Positions 14,567 to 16,228 of a stretch of 16,228 bases of DNA are shown in pieces (position 1 is the stretch's first letter; every line of letters starts with the position of its first letter). The position numbers and the translations under genes are program-made. The stretch lies in NCBI GenBank assembly GCA_947624455.1, contig CANQKL010000019.1, positions 1 through 16,228 of the forward strand, in the 5' to 3' direction. The notes beneath the pieces are model-generated. The model had not been told where the DNA came from, searched no databases, and saw only the letters and a program-made list of their open reading frames with translations. Origin of the DNA: an uncultured Clostridia bacterium. Its GTDB lineage: Bacteria; Bacillota; Clostridia; UMGS1883.

Positions 14567-14595
14567 TTTACAAATTTGTTTTAATGTGCTATAAT
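14567..14595 (+). promoter_or_regulatory. Extended −10 promoter upstream of the 114-base element and hydrolase gene
   Basis: TTTACA (14567–14572), 17-base spacer ending in TGC, TATAAT (14590–14595). The −10 is perfect and preceded by the TGn extension. Expected start near 14601–14603, exactly at the left edge of the inverted repeat. The −35 box is nine bases from that of the divergent LRR gene promoter. Confidence 0.85.
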
Positions 14596-14600
14596 GTAAA

Positions 14601-14714
14601 TTAAGGTAATACCGCGCAAAGACCGTTAAGGGGCTTTGCACCCGTTGCTTTCGTAATTCCGTCAAAAAATCCGAGGCGCGATATGGACACGATCCTTGTG
14701 CGGTATTGCCTTAA
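14601..14714 (+). ncRNA. Candidate structured leader RNA (or miniature inverted-repeat element)
   Basis: The ends TTAAGGTAATACCGCGCAA (14601–14619) and TTGTGCGGTATTGCCTTAA (14696–14714) form a continuous 19-bp stem with only two G·T pairs, enclosing 76 bases. A strong promoter ends five bases before the left arm, so the transcript should start on the first base of the stem. An alternative hairpin, GCAAAG (14616–14621) with CTTTGC (14634–14639), would compete with the top of the closing stem. The interior fold is not resolved by eye. No T-run follows the right arm; the hydrolase ribosome site begins 17 bases later. I cannot match it to a known riboswitch, 6S, SRP or T-box consensus. The TTAA at both ends could also be the duplicated target of a small mobile element. 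Confidence 0.5.
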
Positions 14715-14743
14715 CTATAACTCCTTTCAAAGAGGGTGTCATT

Positions 14744-15472
14744 ATGAAACCTGCAAAGACCGGATACATTCAGATAGACACGGCCAAAATTTATTTTGAA
14801 ATATACGGCGGGGGAGAGCGAAAGGTACTCCTTATCCACGGCAACGGCGAAAGCTCGGCCTGCTTCGGCAAGCAGTTTGAGGACTGGAGCCGGGAATGTA
14901 CGCTCATCGCCATGGACAGCCGCGGTCAGGGCCGCTCCACATTTGGCCGGAAAAAGCTGACCATCGCGCAGATAGCCGACGACGGGTTTGCCCTGTTGGA
15001 GGCATTGGGGATAAAAAAGGCGTCGGTGGTGGGCTTCAGCGACGGGGCCAACGCGGCCATGACAATGCTGATGAAGGATTCCCAGGGCGTAATTGAAAGG
15101 GCCGTCTTGGCCGGGGGCAATCTGGATCCCGGGGGAGTGAAGGAAATATACCAAAAGCCCATAGAGCTTAGCTTTAAGATGCTGGCGCGGAAGGCTCAGA
15201 GGGAAAGCGCCGCCCGCCGCAAGCTGGCGGTAATGTCCCTCATGGTTCGGGAACCCCATATCAAGGCCGATGATCTGCGCAAGATCAAGGCGCCGGTGCT
15301 GGTCATGGCTGGCAGCAGGGATATGATCAAGGATTCCCACACCAGGCTTATAGCCGGAGCCATTCCCAATGCGCGGCTAAAAATAGTTCAGGGCTGCGGC
15401 CATTTTGTGTTTGATAAGGCGGCTGACCGAGTTAACAAGGCCGTGCTGGACTTCCTGACGGGAAATGAATAA
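14744..15472 (+). CDS. Alpha/beta hydrolase
   Basis: A 242-residue single-domain alpha/beta-hydrolase fold enzyme. The catalytic triad is visible: nucleophile Ser99 in the GFSDG elbow, Asp193 in MAGSRDMI and His220 in GCGHFVF; the oxyanion-hole segment is LIHGNGES (about residues 30–37), and DSRGQGRS is the usual strand-4 turn. A helical, Lys/Arg-rich cap lies between about 125 and 180. No signal peptide, so cytoplasmic. Substrate cannot be predicted; related sequences are annotated as esterases, peptidases or haloperoxidase-like proteins. I chose the ATG at 14744, seven bases after AGAGGG; the open frame to 14696 runs into the inverted repeat. It overlaps truA by eight bases, so the two are cotranscribed behind the 114-base leader element. 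Confidence 0.88.
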   Translation: MKPAKTGYIQIDTAKIYFEIYGGGERKVLLIHGNGESSACFGKQFEDWSRECTLIAMDSRGQGRSTFGRKKLTIAQIADDGFALLEALGIKKASVVGFSDGANAAMTMLMKDSQGVIERAVLAGGNLDPGGVKEIYQKPIELSFKMLARKAQRESAARRKLAVMSLMVREPHIKADDLRKIKAPVLVMAGSRDMIKDSHTRLIAGAIPNARLKIVQGCGHFVFDKAADRVNKAVLDFLTGNE

Positions 15473-16202
15473 TTACAGATTGACCGTTGCCTATGACGGC
15501 AGCCGTTACAGCGGCTGGCAGCGTCAGGGCAACACTGAAAATACGGTGCAGGGCCGTATAGAGGACGCTTTGTCCGACATTTTCGGTCATAGGATCGAAA
15601 TAAACGGCAGCGGCCGCACCGACGCGGGTACTCACGCCCGTGGTCAGACGGCGTCGTTCATGGGAAACACAGCCCTTTCGGAGGAAAAGCTTCTGGAGGA
15701 GGTGAACCGCCGCCTTCCGGGAGATATTGCCGTCACCAGCGTGACGGCCGCGCCGGAGAGGTTCCACGCCCGGCTCAGCGTCCGGGGAAAGACCTATGTT
15801 TACCGCATATGGACAGAGCCCTGGCCGAATGTCTTTGAGCGCAGATTTGTGTATCACCTGGGGAAAAGGCTTGATACGGCACGGATGGAGAGGGCGGCGG
15901 AGCTGATGTGCCGCCGGGCGGATTTTATTGGTTATTCTTCGCTTAAAAAGTCCAAAAAATCCACTGTCAGAACCGTCCGCTCCTTTGATGTGATCGACCT
16001 TGGCGGCGAAGTCAGGCTGATTTTCAACGGCGACGGCTTTTTGTACAACATGGTGAGGATAATGGCCGGGACGCTCGTCGAAGTGGGCCTTGGCCGCAGG
16101 GCGGTCGAGTCTGTGGAACGGCCCTTTGTGACCTTGGACAGGGCCGACGCTGGCGAGACTCTGCCAGCCTGGGGTCTGACGCTGGAGGAAGTGGAATACT
16201 AA
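15465..16202 (+). CDS. truA: tRNA pseudouridine(38–40) synthase
   Basis: Converts uridines 38, 39 and 40 of the tRNA anticodon arm to pseudouridine. The 245-residue protein matches TruA throughout: YDGSRYSGWQRQGNTENTVQG, the catalytic Asp53 in GSGRTDAGTHARGQ, RLPGDIAVTSV, FHARLSVRGKTYVYRI, the FIGYSSLKKSKKSTVRTV segment, FNGDGFLYNMVRIMAGTLVEVG and the terminal LPAWGLTLEEV. Length is typical (about 245–270). The ATG lies inside the end of the hydrolase gene with only a weak ribosome site, pointing to coupled translation. In many Firmicutes truA sits with ecfT or rplM/rpsI; the hydrolase neighbour is different here. Confidence 0.96.
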   Translation: MNNYRLTVAYDGSRYSGWQRQGNTENTVQGRIEDALSDIFGHRIEINGSGRTDAGTHARGQTASFMGNTALSEEKLLEEVNRRLPGDIAVTSVTAAPERFHARLSVRGKTYVYRIWTEPWPNVFERRFVYHLGKRLDTARMERAAELMCRRADFIGYSSLKKSKKSTVRTVRSFDVIDLGGEVRLIFNGDGFLYNMVRIMAGTLVEVGLGRRAVESVERPFVTLDRADAGETLPAWGLTLEEVEY

Positions 16203-16214
16203 TTTTAAGGAAAA

Positions 16215-16221
16215 AAGGAGG
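16215..16221 (+). promoter_or_regulatory. Strong ribosome-binding site for a gene beyond the window
   Basis: AAGGAGG at 16215–16221 lies 12 bases after the truA stop, and the window ends seven bases later. A start codon is expected within the next few bases, so the truA operon probably continues. Confidence 0.55.
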
Positions 16222-16228
16222 AGAGGAA

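Noticed and set aside
14601..14621. T-box antiterminator reading of the ACCGCG-like bases in the left arm
   Set aside because: The T-box core (GGGTGG-A-ACCGCG), specifier loop and terminator are absent, and the downstream gene is not an aminoacyl-tRNA synthetase or amino-acid gene.
14696..14743. Upstream in-frame GTG-type start for the alpha/beta hydrolase
   Set aside because: It would use the right arm of the 114-base inverted repeat as coding sequence; the ATG at 14744 has a well-spaced AGAGGG.
1..16228. CRISPR array, tRNA/rRNA genes, transposases, phage or defence cassette
   Set aside because: No regularly spaced repeats, no cloverleaf or rRNA-like stretches, and every sizeable ORF matches a housekeeping, transport or secreted protein.

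Overview
The window reads as a chromosome segment from a low-G+C-phylum (Firmicutes) anaerobe, most likely class Clostridia and plausibly an Oscillospirales-type gut bacterium. The support is the class 1B dihydroorotate dehydrogenase pair PyrK/PyrD, the TrmK–Nif3 pair, a YitT-family protein, strong AGGAGG-type ribosome sites, and a secreted BspA-type leucine-rich-repeat protein. The DNA is moderately GC-rich in genes, yet isoleucine is often written ATA, and the intergenic gaps are AT-rich. The taxonomic guess is inference; no rRNA is present. Genes are tightly packed and no stretch over 300 bases lacks a gene. I see no transposase, phage gene, tRNA or CRISPR array.

Region 1 (1–6452, + strand) is one long operon end: pyrC (5' end outside the window), pyrF, pyrK, pyrD, then metG and tatD, with overlapping or nearly touching genes throughout. 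It makes orotate and UMP (dihydroorotase, dihydroorotate dehydrogenase B with its electron-transfer subunit, OMP decarboxylase), then switches to methionyl-tRNA synthetase and a TatD metal-dependent hydrolase. It ends in an intrinsic terminator whose 3' arm doubles as the Shine-Dalgarno of a 68-codon ORF.

Region 2 (6453–9419) holds that small ORF, a D-lactate dehydrogenase gene with a perfect consensus sigma-A promoter and an unusual cysteine-rich C-terminal tail, and a convergent sodium/proline symporter gene (putP, − strand). A shared bidirectional terminator separates ldhA and putP.

Region 3 (9420–12732) starts with divergent promoters for putP and a YitT-family membrane protein. Next comes an operon of a PIN-like nuclease-domain protein, the tRNA(adenine-22) methyltransferase TrmK and a Nif3-like dinuclear-metal protein. 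It is closed by a 52-base, nearly perfect inverted-repeat terminator.

Region 4 (12733–14557, − strand) encodes two secreted proteins: a small DUF2680-like protein and an LRR/WG-repeat-like protein with a GTG start. A triplet of TTAAC(A/G) direct repeats with exact 11-bp period lies just upstream of the −10 of the small-protein gene, a layout typical of PhoB/OmpR-family activators.

Region 5 (14567–16228, + strand) has a strong extended −10 promoter whose expected start falls on the first base of a 114-base element closed by a 19-bp stem. It is an unrecognised structured leader RNA or a miniature inverted-repeat element. An alpha/beta hydrolase and truA follow, and a ribosome site at the edge points to a further gene. 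The most interesting items are this 114-base element, the terminator that hides a ribosome-binding site, and the PhoB-like repeat triplet.
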